Positions 42,777-52,281 of a stretch of 64,000 bases of DNA are shown in pieces. Below the pieces are notes generated by a model. It saw only the letters and a list, made by a program, of their open reading frames with translations, searched no databases and had not been told where the DNA came from. Origin of the DNA: Pullilachnospira sp963929535. GTDB lineage: Bacteria; Bacillota; Clostridia; Lachnospirales; Lachnospiraceae. The stretch covers positions 120,706 through 184,705 of the forward strand of contig CAWVIZ010000007.1 of NCBI GenBank assembly GCA_963929535.1, read 5' to 3'. The translations under genes were made by a program, and so were the position numbers. Position 1 is the first letter of the stretch, and every line of letters starts with the position of its first letter.

Positions 42777-44607
42777 AAACGTAAGGGTTTTTCATAGAGT
42801 CAGTACAAAACTGATTATTACTTACAGCGTTATAGTAATTATAAGTTTTCAGTTCATTTATTGGTTAAGTGTATACATACTGAATAAGCAGACGAAAGAA
42901 GAGTTGATCCGTACTGATACAGAAGCGCTGAATCAGATTTCAAACAGTATCGTACTGATGACGGATATTATGGTGGAAAAGATTATATCTGTATATTCCG
43001 AACCGGATGTACAGTGGTTTTTTACAGAGGGAATGAAAATTTCACAGAAAGACCTTCCGGGATGGAAGTCCAGCGATTACCAGACGGCACAGAGATTAAG
43101 AAGGGTAAAACAGGTGCTTCAGGAAAATGCGCTTTTATATACGCAGATGGATGGCGGAATTACACTGGTCACGGGAAATGGCGGGATATATACCTCTTGG
43201 GGGTCTGATAATTCTGTTGATTATTCTCAGAGACTGGGGGAAGACAAAGAAAATTGGGATAGCTTTTTTAATGAAGATATTTCAGCATATAAATGGGAAA
43301 TGATGGAGGGTAGAGAGGCTATCAATTTTGAAAAAAGCGCTGAGGATAATCTTTTGATGTGTATATACTGTAACCGGGTTTTGCTGACAAAAGAAATCAG
43401 AGGATATATATGCGCTTCCATTGACGCCGGGGAGCTGGAGAGATGTTATGGCTCCTATTTGGATTCTGAGATAAACAACCAGATTTATATCTTGGATTCG
43501 GAAAAAAGAGTTATGGTGGGATTGAATGAAGAAAACAGCCAGATTTCCCAAACAATACAGGCTGTTATACAGGAAAATATGGGATCACAGCAGCATTTTG
43601 TATATCAGGATGAGAATGATTTGTACAACTGCGTCAGTATTGAGGAACGGAACTGGGTGCTGGTGAATAAGATACCGCTGTCTTACATTGGAAATAATGA
43701 AGAGTATTTTAAACTGCTTTTTTTCTGGATCTTTTTGGTGGGAGGAGCGGGAGCATGTCTGCTGGTGATATTTTTTACATTCCGTTTCTCAGAGCGGATT
43801 AAAAACATGAAGGCATTGATGATCAGTGCGTCAAAAGACGGTTATAACAGAAAATATCAGTTGAAATATTACGATGAACTGGATGAGATAGGCCAAAGTT
43901 TTAACGATATGATTGATGAGATCAAACGGTATACTAAACGGCTGGTACAAGAAGAAAAAGAGAAAAAGCTGAATGAAATCAACTATTTACATGCGCAGAT
44001 CAATACACATTTTTTATATAATATATTCAATTCTATCAAGATGCTTTCCATTCTGGGAAGAAATAAGGATATTAATGAAGTGATCACAGCGTTGGTAAAA
44101 CTTTTGAGAGGTACTCTGGATGTATCCGATGAGATGCTCACAATTGAAGAAGAATTAAAAAATGTAGAGTACTATTTCCGGATAGAGAATATTATCCATC
44201 TGGAGGAATTGCAGCTGAAAATACATTGTGAGGAATCGCTGGGCGGTAAGATGATTCCCAAGCTTCTGATTCAGCCTGTCGTGGAAAACAGCTTTTTGCA
44301 TGGATTCAGCCATACGGTCTCTTCCAGCAAAAAAATCATTGAGATTACGGTGGAACAGGAAGGCAGAGATGCTGTTTATGTGAAAGTGAAGGATAACGGA
44401 TGCGGAATCTCCAAACAGCAGCTGATGAATATCAGGAATTACCGGCACGGGCATACCAGAAGTATTGGACTCAGGAATATTGAAGAAAGAATCCAGCTGT
44501 TGTTTGGGGAAGGATATGGGATTCGTGTGGAAAGCGTGGTGAATGTCGGGACAGAAGTAATTATGAAAATCCCAGTGATAGAATCTGATGAATGGAAAAA
44601 GGAATAA
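42748..44607 (+). CDS. YesM-type sensor histidine kinase
   Basis: A 619-aa membrane kinase. TM1 is at about 22-48, the extracellular sensor at about 50-325 and TM2 at about 326-350, followed by a HAMP region. The phosphoacceptor is in the family motif INTHFLYNIFNS, and the HATPase has VENSFLHGF and DNGCGIS. This family senses extracellular sugars or binding-protein complexes. The upstream regulator gene overlaps it. Confidence 0.9.
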   Translation: MKKIRKKNGENVRVFHRVSTKLIITYSVIVIISFQFIYWLSVYILNKQTKEELIRTDTEALNQISNSIVLMTDIMVEKIISVYSEPDVQWFFTEGMKISQKDLPGWKSSDYQTAQRLRRVKQVLQENALLYTQMDGGITLVTGNGGIYTSWGSDNSVDYSQRLGEDKENWDSFFNEDISAYKWEMMEGREAINFEKSAEDNLLMCIYCNRVLLTKEIRGYICASIDAGELERCYGSYLDSEINNQIYILDSEKRVMVGLNEENSQISQTIQAVIQENMGSQQHFVYQDENDLYNCVSIEERNWVLVNKIPLSYIGNNEEYFKLLFFWIFLVGGAGACLLVIFFTFRFSERIKNMKALMISASKDGYNRKYQLKYYDELDEIGQSFNDMIDEIKRYTKRLVQEEKEKKLNEINYLHAQINTHFLYNIFNSIKMLSILGRNKDINEVITALVKLLRGTLDVSDEMLTIEEELKNVEYYFRIENIIHLEELQLKIHCEESLGGKMIPKLLIQPVVENSFLHGFSHTVSSSKKIIEITVEQEGRDAVYVKVKDNGCGISKQQLMNIRNYRHGHTRSIGLRNIEERIQLLFGEGYGIRVESVVNVGTEVIMKIPVIESDEWKKE

Positions 44608-44610
44608 GGA

Positions 44611-44644
44611 AGAAGAGAGGAGCTTTTACGGCTCTTCTTTTTTT
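44611..44644 (+). terminator. Rho-independent terminator after the YesM-type kinase
   Basis: AGAAGAG (44611-44617) pairs with CTCTTCT (44632-44638), followed by a T7 tract. It separates the regulatory pair from the transport operon; the next 230 bp are AT-rich and should hold that operon's promoter. Confidence 0.75.
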
Positions 44645-44874
44645 GCCATGAACCGCCCGGCAAAGAATCGCCGTGATGGCATAGGCAGACAAGCGCCGGA
44701 CAACAGGTGTTTCCCGGAAAATGCAAAAAAATAATAGAAACAGGGAAAAATTATTATATAAAAATTGAAAGAACAAAAAAATTATATAAAGATAAAAAAC
44801 CAATATCTTTCATCAGAATCTTCTGAAATTGTACAATATATACATCAAACAACAGAAAAGGAGGAAGAAATTAT

Positions 44875-46194
44875 ATGAAAAGAACAATGGTATTGCTGCT
44901 TTTGGGAAGTATGCTGGTGATGACAGCAGGGTGTCAGAAAAACGGGGAAGAAGCAAAGGAAACAGACAACAATACAGGCCAGTCGGATGACAGCTCCGGT
45001 GAAGTAACGGAATTGGTTTATTGGAAATCTTATAATGTAGACGTATATAAGGACTTTATAGAGAAGTTCAACGAAGAGCATCCGGATATCCATGTAACCT
45101 ATGAAACGTTCCCGGATCACGCTTCTACGCTGCAGAAAATACAGGTGCAGGCATCAGCGGGAAATGCCGAGATGCCTAATGTGATCCAGCTGGATACCTG
45201 TATGACGGCAACTGTGGACAGTGTAGCGCCGCTGCTGGATCTGGCGCCTTACCTGGAGAAAAGTGACAGTCTGAAACTGGAAAACTTTTACGAAACATTC
45301 CAGGAGGAAGCATATGTAGGGGATAAGCTGGCAGGTCTTCATGTATGTGCCAATAATGATGTGCTGTTTTACAACAAAGAAATTTTCGAGCAGGCTGGAT
45401 TGGATCCGGATACACCGCCTGCTACATGGGAGGAAGTGATTGCCGCGGGAGAACAGATTAAAGAGAATTGTCCGGATGATATTATTCCATTTGCCTATAC
45501 CGGAATCACCGGGGATTATTATGAGCAGTTTTCCTGGGAATGGCAGGCCATGGTACAGTCGGCAGGGGGAGAACTTTTTAACGAAGACTATACAGAGCCG
45601 TTGTTTAACTCTCCAGAGGGGATCGAGGCATTGGAATTTTTGGTGGGAACGGTGACAGATTCTCAGATTGCCAGCCTGAACTATCCGGACAAAGGATTTG
45701 AGAATGGAAAGCTGGGAATGTATATGGACGGAACATGGAGTATCAACACCTATCAGGAAGCGCTTGGAGATAAACTGGGGGCGGGAATCATGCCCGGAAA
45801 GGTGGAATCCAAGGTGATGGTAGGAGGGGATCAGATGATGATCGTGGATTCCGGAGATGATAAAGTAAATGCGGCTGCATTTGAATTCCTGGAATATATG
45901 ATGTCCCCGGAAGTGATCATCGCGAACAGCAAGGATCAGGGGGAACTTGCATGCCAGAAATCCATAGCGGAAATGGAAGAATATCAGGAATACCTGGCTC
46001 AGAGCGAAGCGATGCAGGTGGCGCAGACTGCTCTGGATCATTGTTCCTACAGAGCGAGAACTCCCTGGTATGATGAGTGGTCGCAGTTGGTTTACGCTAT
46101 ATGCGAACCTTGTTTGTATGGTGAGATCAGCTGTGAAGACGCAATCGCGGATCTGGAAGCGCAGACCAAAGATATTATCAGTAAATATAGTTAG
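44875..46194 (+). CDS. Sugar ABC transporter substrate-binding lipoprotein (cluster A)
   Basis: A 439-aa binding protein. A lipoprotein signal with lipobox MTAGC gives an acylated Cys near residue 20, then an acidic linker. The body is a family 1 solute-binding fold (VTELVYWKSYN, NDVLFYNKEIFEQAG, GKLGMYMDGTWS). It captures an oligosaccharide outside the membrane for the two permeases downstream. AAAGGAGG precedes the ATG. The ligand is unknown. Confidence 0.92.
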   Translation: MKRTMVLLLLGSMLVMTAGCQKNGEEAKETDNNTGQSDDSSGEVTELVYWKSYNVDVYKDFIEKFNEEHPDIHVTYETFPDHASTLQKIQVQASAGNAEMPNVIQLDTCMTATVDSVAPLLDLAPYLEKSDSLKLENFYETFQEEAYVGDKLAGLHVCANNDVLFYNKEIFEQAGLDPDTPPATWEEVIAAGEQIKENCPDDIIPFAYTGITGDYYEQFSWEWQAMVQSAGGELFNEDYTEPLFNSPEGIEALEFLVGTVTDSQIASLNYPDKGFENGKLGMYMDGTWSINTYQEALGDKLGAGIMPGKVESKVMVGGDQMMIVDSGDDKVNAAAFEFLEYMMSPEVIIANSKDQGELACQKSIAEMEEYQEYLAQSEAMQVAQTALDHCSYRARTPWYDEWSQLVYAICEPCLYGEISCEDAIADLEAQTKDIISKYS

Positions 46195-46219
46195 AACACG
46201 GATTTTCAGAAGTACGAAT

Positions 46220-46245
46220 GCCGCAGGGAAATATTTCCCTGCGGC
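46220..46245 (+). other. 26-bp perfect palindrome between binding protein and permease
   Basis: GCCGCAGGGAAAT and its exact complement form a stem-loop without a T-tract. In such operons a hairpin after the binding-protein gene often stabilises its mRNA end and lowers permease expression; that role is inferred. Confidence 0.7.
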
Positions 46246-46280
46246 CTGAACCTATCTTTCGGACAGGAGGGATCAAATGT

Positions 46281-47183
46281 ATGAAATGGAGAAGAAAGGG
46301 GCTGACAATTCAGGAAAGGGATAATCTGTGGGGATTCGCATTCATTTTACCTTGCATTGTTATTTTTTCAATTTTCACCTTATACCCTTTTTTTTACAGC
46401 ATCTATCTGAGTTTTCAGCAAAAAGTAGGAAGCAGCATGACGGATCTGGCATTTGGAGGATTAAAGCAGTTTCAGCTGGCGTTTCAAAGTGATGAGATGT
46501 GGAATTCTTTCCTGGTGACGGCGATTTACACATTTCCTACAGTTGCGCTGCATCTGGTGTTTGGACTGGGCCTGGCGATCCTGGTAAATAAAAGCATTCA
46601 TTTGCGGTCGCTGATCCGTGCCATGTATTTTGTCCCGGTGATTCTATCCACGGTAGTAGTGTCCATGGTTTGGAAATTTATGCTGAGTCCTAATGTGGGG
46701 CTTTTCAATCAGTTCCTTTCCAAATTTGGAGTGTCTCCGGATATCGCCTGGCTGAAATCTCCAAAGCTGGCTATGATTGCGATTATCATTGTGGGCGTAT
46801 GGAAGTGGATCGGATATTTTATGGTGCTTTATCTGGCTGCGCTTCAGGATATCCCGGTTACGCTTTATGAAGCGGCAGAAATAGACGGGGCCAGTGGAAT
46901 ACAGAAGTTCTTCAGGATCACGGTTCCGTTACTGTCTAATACAACTCAATTTCTGCTGATTATCTCGGTTATTAATACTTTTCAGGTGTTTGACCAGATT
47001 TTTATGCTGACAGGAGGAGGACCGCTGAAGACAACCGATGTGATCGTTTACTACATATACCGGCAGGCATTTAAAAACTATGATATGCCTTACGCATCGG
47101 CAGTTTCCTGGCTGTTATTTGTGGTAATCTTTATCTTGACGGCAATCCAGATGAAGGTGTCCAGGAATAAGCAGATTTATTAG
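46281..47183 (+). CDS. Sugar ABC transporter permease, MalF type (cluster A)
   Basis: A 300-aa CUT1 permease with six membrane segments and the EAA loop EAAEIDGASGIQKFFRITVP, which contacts the ATPase. ATG 46281 has GGAGGG 9 bp upstream; an upstream in-frame ATG at 46218 overlaps the palindrome and is rejected. No ATPase gene is present in the cluster, as is usual where a shared MsmK-like ATPase is encoded elsewhere. Confidence 0.92.
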   Translation: MKWRRKGLTIQERDNLWGFAFILPCIVIFSIFTLYPFFYSIYLSFQQKVGSSMTDLAFGGLKQFQLAFQSDEMWNSFLVTAIYTFPTVALHLVFGLGLAILVNKSIHLRSLIRAMYFVPVILSTVVVSMVWKFMLSPNVGLFNQFLSKFGVSPDIAWLKSPKLAMIAIIIVGVWKWIGYFMVLYLAALQDIPVTLYEAAEIDGASGIQKFFRITVPLLSNTTQFLLIISVINTFQVFDQIFMLTGGGPLKTTDVIVYYIYRQAFKNYDMPYASAVSWLLFVVIFILTAIQMKVSRNKQIY

Positions 47184-47206
47184 AGACGATAAGGGGGAGA
47201 AGGAAT

Positions 47207-48040
47207 ATGAGGCTTGCAACAAAAAAAGAAATATTTAAGATCATCCGGACGGTTTTTGCGCTGGCTTTCGGAGTGTTGATGATCACCCCTCTTTTATTTA
47301 TGATATCCACATCATTTAAAACGGAAGGGCAGATTTGGAAATACGATATTCAGTGGATACCGGATCCGATTATTTTGGAAAATTATGTACGGGTATTTAC
47401 AGATATGCCGTTTATCCGTTTCTTTGTGAATTCTCTGATTGTAGCGGGTGGAATCACCCTGGGACAGATCATAACCGGTTATCTGGCAGCGTATGCCTTT
47501 GCCAGAATTCGTTTTACAGGCCGGGATAAAATATTTATGATTTTTCTGGCGACTATGATGATTCCGTCTTATGTGCTGATCATACCTCAATATATTATGA
47601 CGGACAAACTGGGACTGATGAACACTTATGCGGCTATGATCCTTCCATCGGTTGTTGCCGCGTTCAGTATTTTCCTTTTAAGGAATTTCATGTATTCTAT
47701 TCCTATGGAGTTGGATGAAGCTGCCATGATTGACGGCTGCAATCGCTTACAGATACTTATTAAAATTATTGTGCCTTTAACTAAACCGGCGCTGTCCGCT
47801 ATGGTAATCTTTGTCTTTATGAATGCCTGGAATAATTTTCTCTGGCCGCTCCTGGTTACGTCCAGTGAATCCATGCGAACGATCCCGTTGGCGCTGTCAT
47901 ACTTCCAGACCAGCAATGACGCAGAGTACGGACCGCTGATGGCGGCGGCTCTTGTGGCATCTTTTCCGATTCTGATCGTATTTATGCTGGCACAGAACAA
48001 ATTTATTGAAGGTATGACCATGAGCGGGGTAAAAGGATAA
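47207..48040 (+). CDS. Sugar ABC transporter permease, MalG type (cluster A)
   Basis: A 277-aa CUT1 permease with six membrane segments and the EAA motif DEAAMIDGCNRLQILIKIIVP; the C terminus EGMTMSGVKG is typical of MalG. AAGGGGGAGAAGG precedes the ATG. It pairs with the MalF-type permease just upstream. Confidence 0.93.
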   Translation: MRLATKKEIFKIIRTVFALAFGVLMITPLLFMISTSFKTEGQIWKYDIQWIPDPIILENYVRVFTDMPFIRFFVNSLIVAGGITLGQIITGYLAAYAFARIRFTGRDKIFMIFLATMMIPSYVLIIPQYIMTDKLGLMNTYAAMILPSVVAAFSIFLLRNFMYSIPMELDEAAMIDGCNRLQILIKIIVPLTKPALSAMVIFVFMNAWNNFLWPLLVTSSESMRTIPLALSYFQTSNDAEYGPLMAAALVASFPILIVFMLAQNKFIEGMTMSGVKG

Positions 48041-48052
48041 AAGGAGGTTTTT

Positions 48053-50902
48053 ATGAAAACATTTGAAGAGTTTGTAAAAGAAGGATGGTATTCGGAGGAT
48101 TTTTATGCAGGATACGATCCTGAAAGCTATGCGCAGAATAAGGCTCTCAGTGAGAGACAGCTGTTTACACAGTCCAATGCCAGAGTGCTGCTGGGGCAGG
48201 ATAATATGGGGAGATTTCATTTTATTGCTGCTCCCCATCGGAAGGATTACGCGCTTCCCACAAGAAAAACAGGAGCACATCAGCATATTACGGCCTGTCC
48301 CGGTATGTATTATCAGACGGATCTGACGCTGTTTTTGGGAAAGGCCTGGTATGAAATGAAACTGGAGGACGGCAGCTTTCTGAGAAACGGAAATGAAGAC
48401 AGCGTAACCAGATATCTGAACGACTTTTTGCCGTGGACGGTTACACAGTACGAAGGATTGGAGCTGAATACCATTAGTCTGGCGCCTGTGCTTGAAAAAC
48501 CCATGAGGGGAGGGATGAAAACACTTCCTCTTCCGGGGCCTTCCGGAGCTTTTTACGGGATGAATATCAAAAATACCGGAAAGAAGGCAGTGAAGCTGAC
48601 AGTAAGTTTTCATTTTGAGAATCTGTTTATGTCTAAGTATGAACATTGTAATGAACCGGTGGAAACCAGGGCATTTCCGGCCGTTTACAGTCAGGTGGAC
48701 AGGAATCTTTTGCTGATGCAGAGACCGGAAGGCTATACAGGAATCTATATGCGGGACGGCATCTGGGAGAAGGATGATCAGGAATGGAAAGCAGAACGGA
48801 CGATGCTTCTGGAGCCGGGAGAAAGCTTTTTCCAGGAGACGCTCATCTCAGTTGCGGAAACCTCAGATGAGGTCAGTGAGGCTTTGGGGATACTGTTTAT
48901 GCATTCCATAGAGGAATGGATGGAGATTACGGATGTTTTCTGGAAGGATCGGCTGGGAGAACTGAAGGTTTTTGACAGCTGTGAACAGTCATTAGCCCGT
49001 AAAAGCCGGGACATACATATCCGGAATATTTTGGATAATTTTAACTGCGTACAGACAGACGAAAACGGTCGGGTTTTGGTACATTGGCAGGGCGCCCCTT
49101 CCCACTGTTTTGGAAGAATGTGGGGAATTGACGTAGAACCTACTACATTGAGCTTCCTTCATATACTCCCGGAAATGGGGAAAAGGCTTATCGAATATAT
49201 GGCAGACAGAAATGAGCCAAGATATTCGGAATTCCCCGAGCATTCGGTCCCTATTATGATGGCGCCTTTGATTATGGCCGGAGAATATCTGCATGATACG
49301 GGGGATGTGGAATATTTTAGGGAGAATACCTATGTAAAGAAGCGCCTGGACGAAATCTGGGAAAAAATCTACAGAATGCGTCATAATGCCAGCAGTCTGG
49401 TTCCTTCCCGGTTTTCCAGTGATGGGATTGTGATGCGCAGATATGATCATGGGACAAATGTAAAATTCTGGTATGCATCCAGGTGCTATGGAGATATTCT
49501 CACAGCGTTGGAGGAATCTGCAGATTTGGTCTGGGACTATATGGAGAAACTTAAGCGGGGCATAGAACAGTATATGGTTACAGAAGGGCCGTTTGGTCCC
49601 CAGATTTCAGGCGGTACCAATCTTGGAGAACAGGAGGAATTCTATATGAACGAGGATTTCTGTTATTATGACGGAGAGGATTCCTCCAGTGTGCTGGCTC
49701 CGGTTTATGGAATCTGGAATTATACCTATACTCCCTGGAAAAATTATCATCGCTTTGCCAGATCCATATTCTGCTCCAATTATGACCCTGAGATGGATAC
49801 TCTCCGCTGGTTTCCGTACGGAGGGGCGCTGGACGGCACAGCTTACATATCACAGGCAGGAGGATCTATAACGAGAGAAGAGATGCGAACGTCTTTTGCA
49901 AATATGATCAGCGCGGCTGTGGATGAGACAGGATCACTTTACTGGTGGCCCAAGGCAGAGAACAAGAGAAGAATGATCGCAAGATGCAGTCAGGGACAGG
50001 GCGCATGGGTGTTTCAGTATATCCGGCAGTGGCTGGGAATACAGATAAATGCGGAAAAAAAGACATTGAAGATATACCCTATGGGTATGCTGGACGGATA
50101 TTCCTGGGAAAACGCGCTTTTAGGTAATTTCCGGTTCGACATTCACTACAGAGAAGAGAACGGATATGCCGTTTATTCTGTTACAAACAAAAATAATGAA
50201 ACCTTTCAGCTGATACTGGGATGCAGAAGCCAGGGACAGGGAGCGGGCAATGTCTTCCGGGAAAAAACAGAAGAACTCGCTCCGGGAAAAACAGTGGAAG
50301 CGCGGCTGGAGATGGGAAAAGAACTTCCGGAGGAGAGAAACAGAATTCCAGACAGAGAAGCACAGGAGCTTTCGGATGACGGAATTGTTTTCGGACATTT
50401 TGGTTTTCATCAGCCATCCATGGATGACGTGGAGAAAAATACAGCGCTTCTGCAATTTGTTCTTGTAAACGGCAAAAAAGTTGCTCTGGAAAAAGTAAAG
50501 CTTTGTATTCAGGCTCCCCAATGGATGCATTTGAAGGAGAAGGAATATCGGATATGGGATTCGGAATCGCCGGATACTTCCTGTATTCTGGAGACCCGGG
50601 AATGCAGTGTTCTTCCGGGAACCAGGAAAGTTTTCGGTATCTGGACGGGAATGGATAAAGAGTATCACGCAGATAAGATATGGTTTGATAAACATCCTTT
50701 CTGGTATGGGAAAGAGAAAGAAGAGGGGAGCCTCTGGGTGGAATCGGATGCCGAAGAAAAAGAATATGCTGTTTCTGTCCGACTGACATACCAGTTGAGC
50801 GGGAAAAAGGAAGAAAAACGGCTTTTGATACCGGTCAGAACGGTGATGCCGGAGAAGTTGAGACGGATTGTAAGGACTTTTCTGGGAGCAGTCAGTGAAT
50901 GA
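48053..50902 (+). CDS. Putative (alpha/alpha)6-barrel glycosidase, family not assigned
   Basis: A 949-aa cytoplasmic protein. The N-terminal third looks like the beta-sandwich of six-hairpin glycosidases. The middle (about 330-700) is helix-rich with conserved-looking acidic and aromatic patches (EFYMNEDFCYYDGEDSS, SLYWWPKAENK). Residues about 700 onward return to beta structure. No signal peptide. AAAGGAGG precedes the ATG, 12 bp after the permease. I cannot place it in a numbered GH family by eye. Its position makes an intracellular glycosidase or phosphorylase acting on the imported sugar likely. Confidence 0.6.
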   Translation: MKTFEEFVKEGWYSEDFYAGYDPESYAQNKALSERQLFTQSNARVLLGQDNMGRFHFIAAPHRKDYALPTRKTGAHQHITACPGMYYQTDLTLFLGKAWYEMKLEDGSFLRNGNEDSVTRYLNDFLPWTVTQYEGLELNTISLAPVLEKPMRGGMKTLPLPGPSGAFYGMNIKNTGKKAVKLTVSFHFENLFMSKYEHCNEPVETRAFPAVYSQVDRNLLLMQRPEGYTGIYMRDGIWEKDDQEWKAERTMLLEPGESFFQETLISVAETSDEVSEALGILFMHSIEEWMEITDVFWKDRLGELKVFDSCEQSLARKSRDIHIRNILDNFNCVQTDENGRVLVHWQGAPSHCFGRMWGIDVEPTTLSFLHILPEMGKRLIEYMADRNEPRYSEFPEHSVPIMMAPLIMAGEYLHDTGDVEYFRENTYVKKRLDEIWEKIYRMRHNASSLVPSRFSSDGIVMRRYDHGTNVKFWYASRCYGDILTALEESADLVWDYMEKLKRGIEQYMVTEGPFGPQISGGTNLGEQEEFYMNEDFCYYDGEDSSSVLAPVYGIWNYTYTPWKNYHRFARSIFCSNYDPEMDTLRWFPYGGALDGTAYISQAGGSITREEMRTSFANMISAAVDETGSLYWWPKAENKRRMIARCSQGQGAWVFQYIRQWLGIQINAEKKTLKIYPMGMLDGYSWENALLGNFRFDIHYREENGYAVYSVTNKNNETFQLILGCRSQGQGAGNVFREKTEELAPGKTVEARLEMGKELPEERNRIPDREAQELSDDGIVFGHFGFHQPSMDDVEKNTALLQFVLVNGKKVALEKVKLCIQAPQWMHLKEKEYRIWDSESPDTSCILETRECSVLPGTRKVFGIWTGMDKEYHADKIWFDKHPFWYGKEKEEGSLWVESDAEEKEYAVSVRLTYQLSGKKEEKRLLIPVRTVMPEKLRRIVRTFLGAVSE

Positions 50903-50915
50903 AGGGAGAACTGAA

Positions 50916-52112
50916 ATGAAGATAAAGGAGTGCCGTGGTATTGACGGAGATCGAAGAGACTATATTTTATATGGGAAAGCGCAGCCGCCCTTTGAAAGTT
51001 CCGATCTGATAGAGGATGTTCTTTTGGATCGCTTCCGATATCACTGCGGAGAGGGAGATATGTGGCCGCTTACATGGGGAGAAGATGACAACATCTATGC
51101 GGCAGCCGGAGACAATAAAGGAGTTCCCATGAACCTGTGGAAGGTTTCTACACTGAAAAATTTTTGGAATCCTACCGGAAAAGTAAAGGCAGATGTAATG
51201 TCTAATTCAGGAAGCTGGACCCTGGATATGATTAATGAAGCTCCTGTGGATGTGGAACAGTACTGTACAGATCCGGAGGCTCCATTTATTAAGCCGGCGG
51301 GTATACTGGATGTGGACGGAGTTTTATACCTGGCGGTGGAAGCACAGAATTATGGAGATAAGAAGCTGTTTAACCGGCAGAGAAATCTGCATGGATGGAT
51401 CGTAACATCAAAAGACTGCGGCAGGACATTTGACCAGGAAGCAACGAGAACGGATTTTTTCAGCGGAAGACTTTCCTCCTGTCATTTTCTGCAGTTCGGA
51501 CGGGGATACAGAAAATCCCGGGATTATTATGTATATGCATATTTTCCCTGTGATCTGGAAGATGGAGGGAGCTATTGGGAGAATAATGACGCTCTTCTGC
51601 TGGGGAGAGTACCCAGGGACCGTATTCTGGACAGGAGTCAATGGGAATTCTGCAGTTCGACAGATCAGACTGATCCGTTATGGAGCAAAGATGATCAGAA
51701 AGCAATTCCGGTATTTTGTTATCCAAAGATGACGGGAGCCAACCATGTGGCTTATAATCCGGGCCTTGGAAGATACATTATGGGAAATTACAGTTTTGTG
51801 GATGAGGAGCTGCATCCCCGTCCGGTACATCAGATGGCATACCCGGAATCTCATATAAGCCAATTAACACTGTATGAGGCCCCGGAACCCTGGGGACCCT
51901 GGAAGCTTTTTTACAGGGATGACAATTGGGGAACCTACGGGGATTATCAGCCTAATTTTCCGGTGAGATGGATGTCGGAAGATGGAAAGATTCTGTTTAT
52001 GGTATCTTCCGGATCCTGGGATGATTATAATTTTGTGGTACAGAAAATAGCATTAAAATGCAGGGGTGATCGGGAATTTCCTGATGAAGCCCGGTATTTT
52101 CGGATGAAATGA
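50916..52112 (+). CDS. Putative beta-propeller glycosidase-like protein (DUF4185/GH43-like)
   Basis: A 398-aa protein with repeated beta-propeller signatures (MWPLTWGEDDNIYAAAGDN, GWIVTSKDCGRTFD, GRYIMGNYSF, SEDGKILFMVSSGSW). The pattern fits DUF4185 and related five-bladed glycosidase-like folds. ATG 50916 has GGGAG 7 bp upstream; a GTG at 50895 overlapping the previous gene is the alternative. No signal peptide. It is the last gene of cluster A and probably works with the enzyme before it. Confidence 0.6.
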   Translation: MKIKECRGIDGDRRDYILYGKAQPPFESSDLIEDVLLDRFRYHCGEGDMWPLTWGEDDNIYAAAGDNKGVPMNLWKVSTLKNFWNPTGKVKADVMSNSGSWTLDMINEAPVDVEQYCTDPEAPFIKPAGILDVDGVLYLAVEAQNYGDKKLFNRQRNLHGWIVTSKDCGRTFDQEATRTDFFSGRLSSCHFLQFGRGYRKSRDYYVYAYFPCDLEDGGSYWENNDALLLGRVPRDRILDRSQWEFCSSTDQTDPLWSKDDQKAIPVFCYPKMTGANHVAYNPGLGRYIMGNYSFVDEELHPRPVHQMAYPESHISQLTLYEAPEPWGPWKLFYRDDNWGTYGDYQPNFPVRWMSEDGKILFMVSSGSWDDYNFVVQKIALKCRGDREFPDEARYFRMK

Positions 52113-52117
52113 GCCTG

Positions 52118-52140
52118 GGGCAATCTTCGGATTGCCCTTT
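52118..52140 (+). terminator. Rho-independent terminator of cluster A
   Basis: GGGCAATC-TTCG-GATTGCCC with a stable UUCG loop, followed by TTTAT, directly after the last gene. Confidence 0.85.
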
Positions 52141-52191
52141 ATATACCTGCTTTCAAAAAATTAAAAAAATTGTGTTTTCGAAAGTGGTATC

Positions 52192-52220
52192 TTGCGTATA
52201 CTATTTTGGAACTGTATAAT
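52192..52220 (+). promoter_or_regulatory. SigA-type promoter of the AAA ATPase gene
   Basis: TTGCGT (52192-52197) and TATAAT (52215-52220), 17 bp apart. It overlaps the longest open frame's start, which supports the later GTG start at 52282. TTTTCGAAAGTGG (52175-52187) and TTTTGAAAGTGG (52263-52274) form a repeat around it. Confidence 0.7.
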
Positions 52221-52281
52221 AAAAATACCGGATCAGTTTCAAAACTCAAAAAAATATCAACTTTTGAAAGTGGGTGGATAT

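Noticed and set aside
52192..52281. Upstream ATG start for the AAA ATPase
   Set aside because: It overlaps a good -35/-10 pair and lies before the likely transcription start; GTG 52282 fits the family start better.
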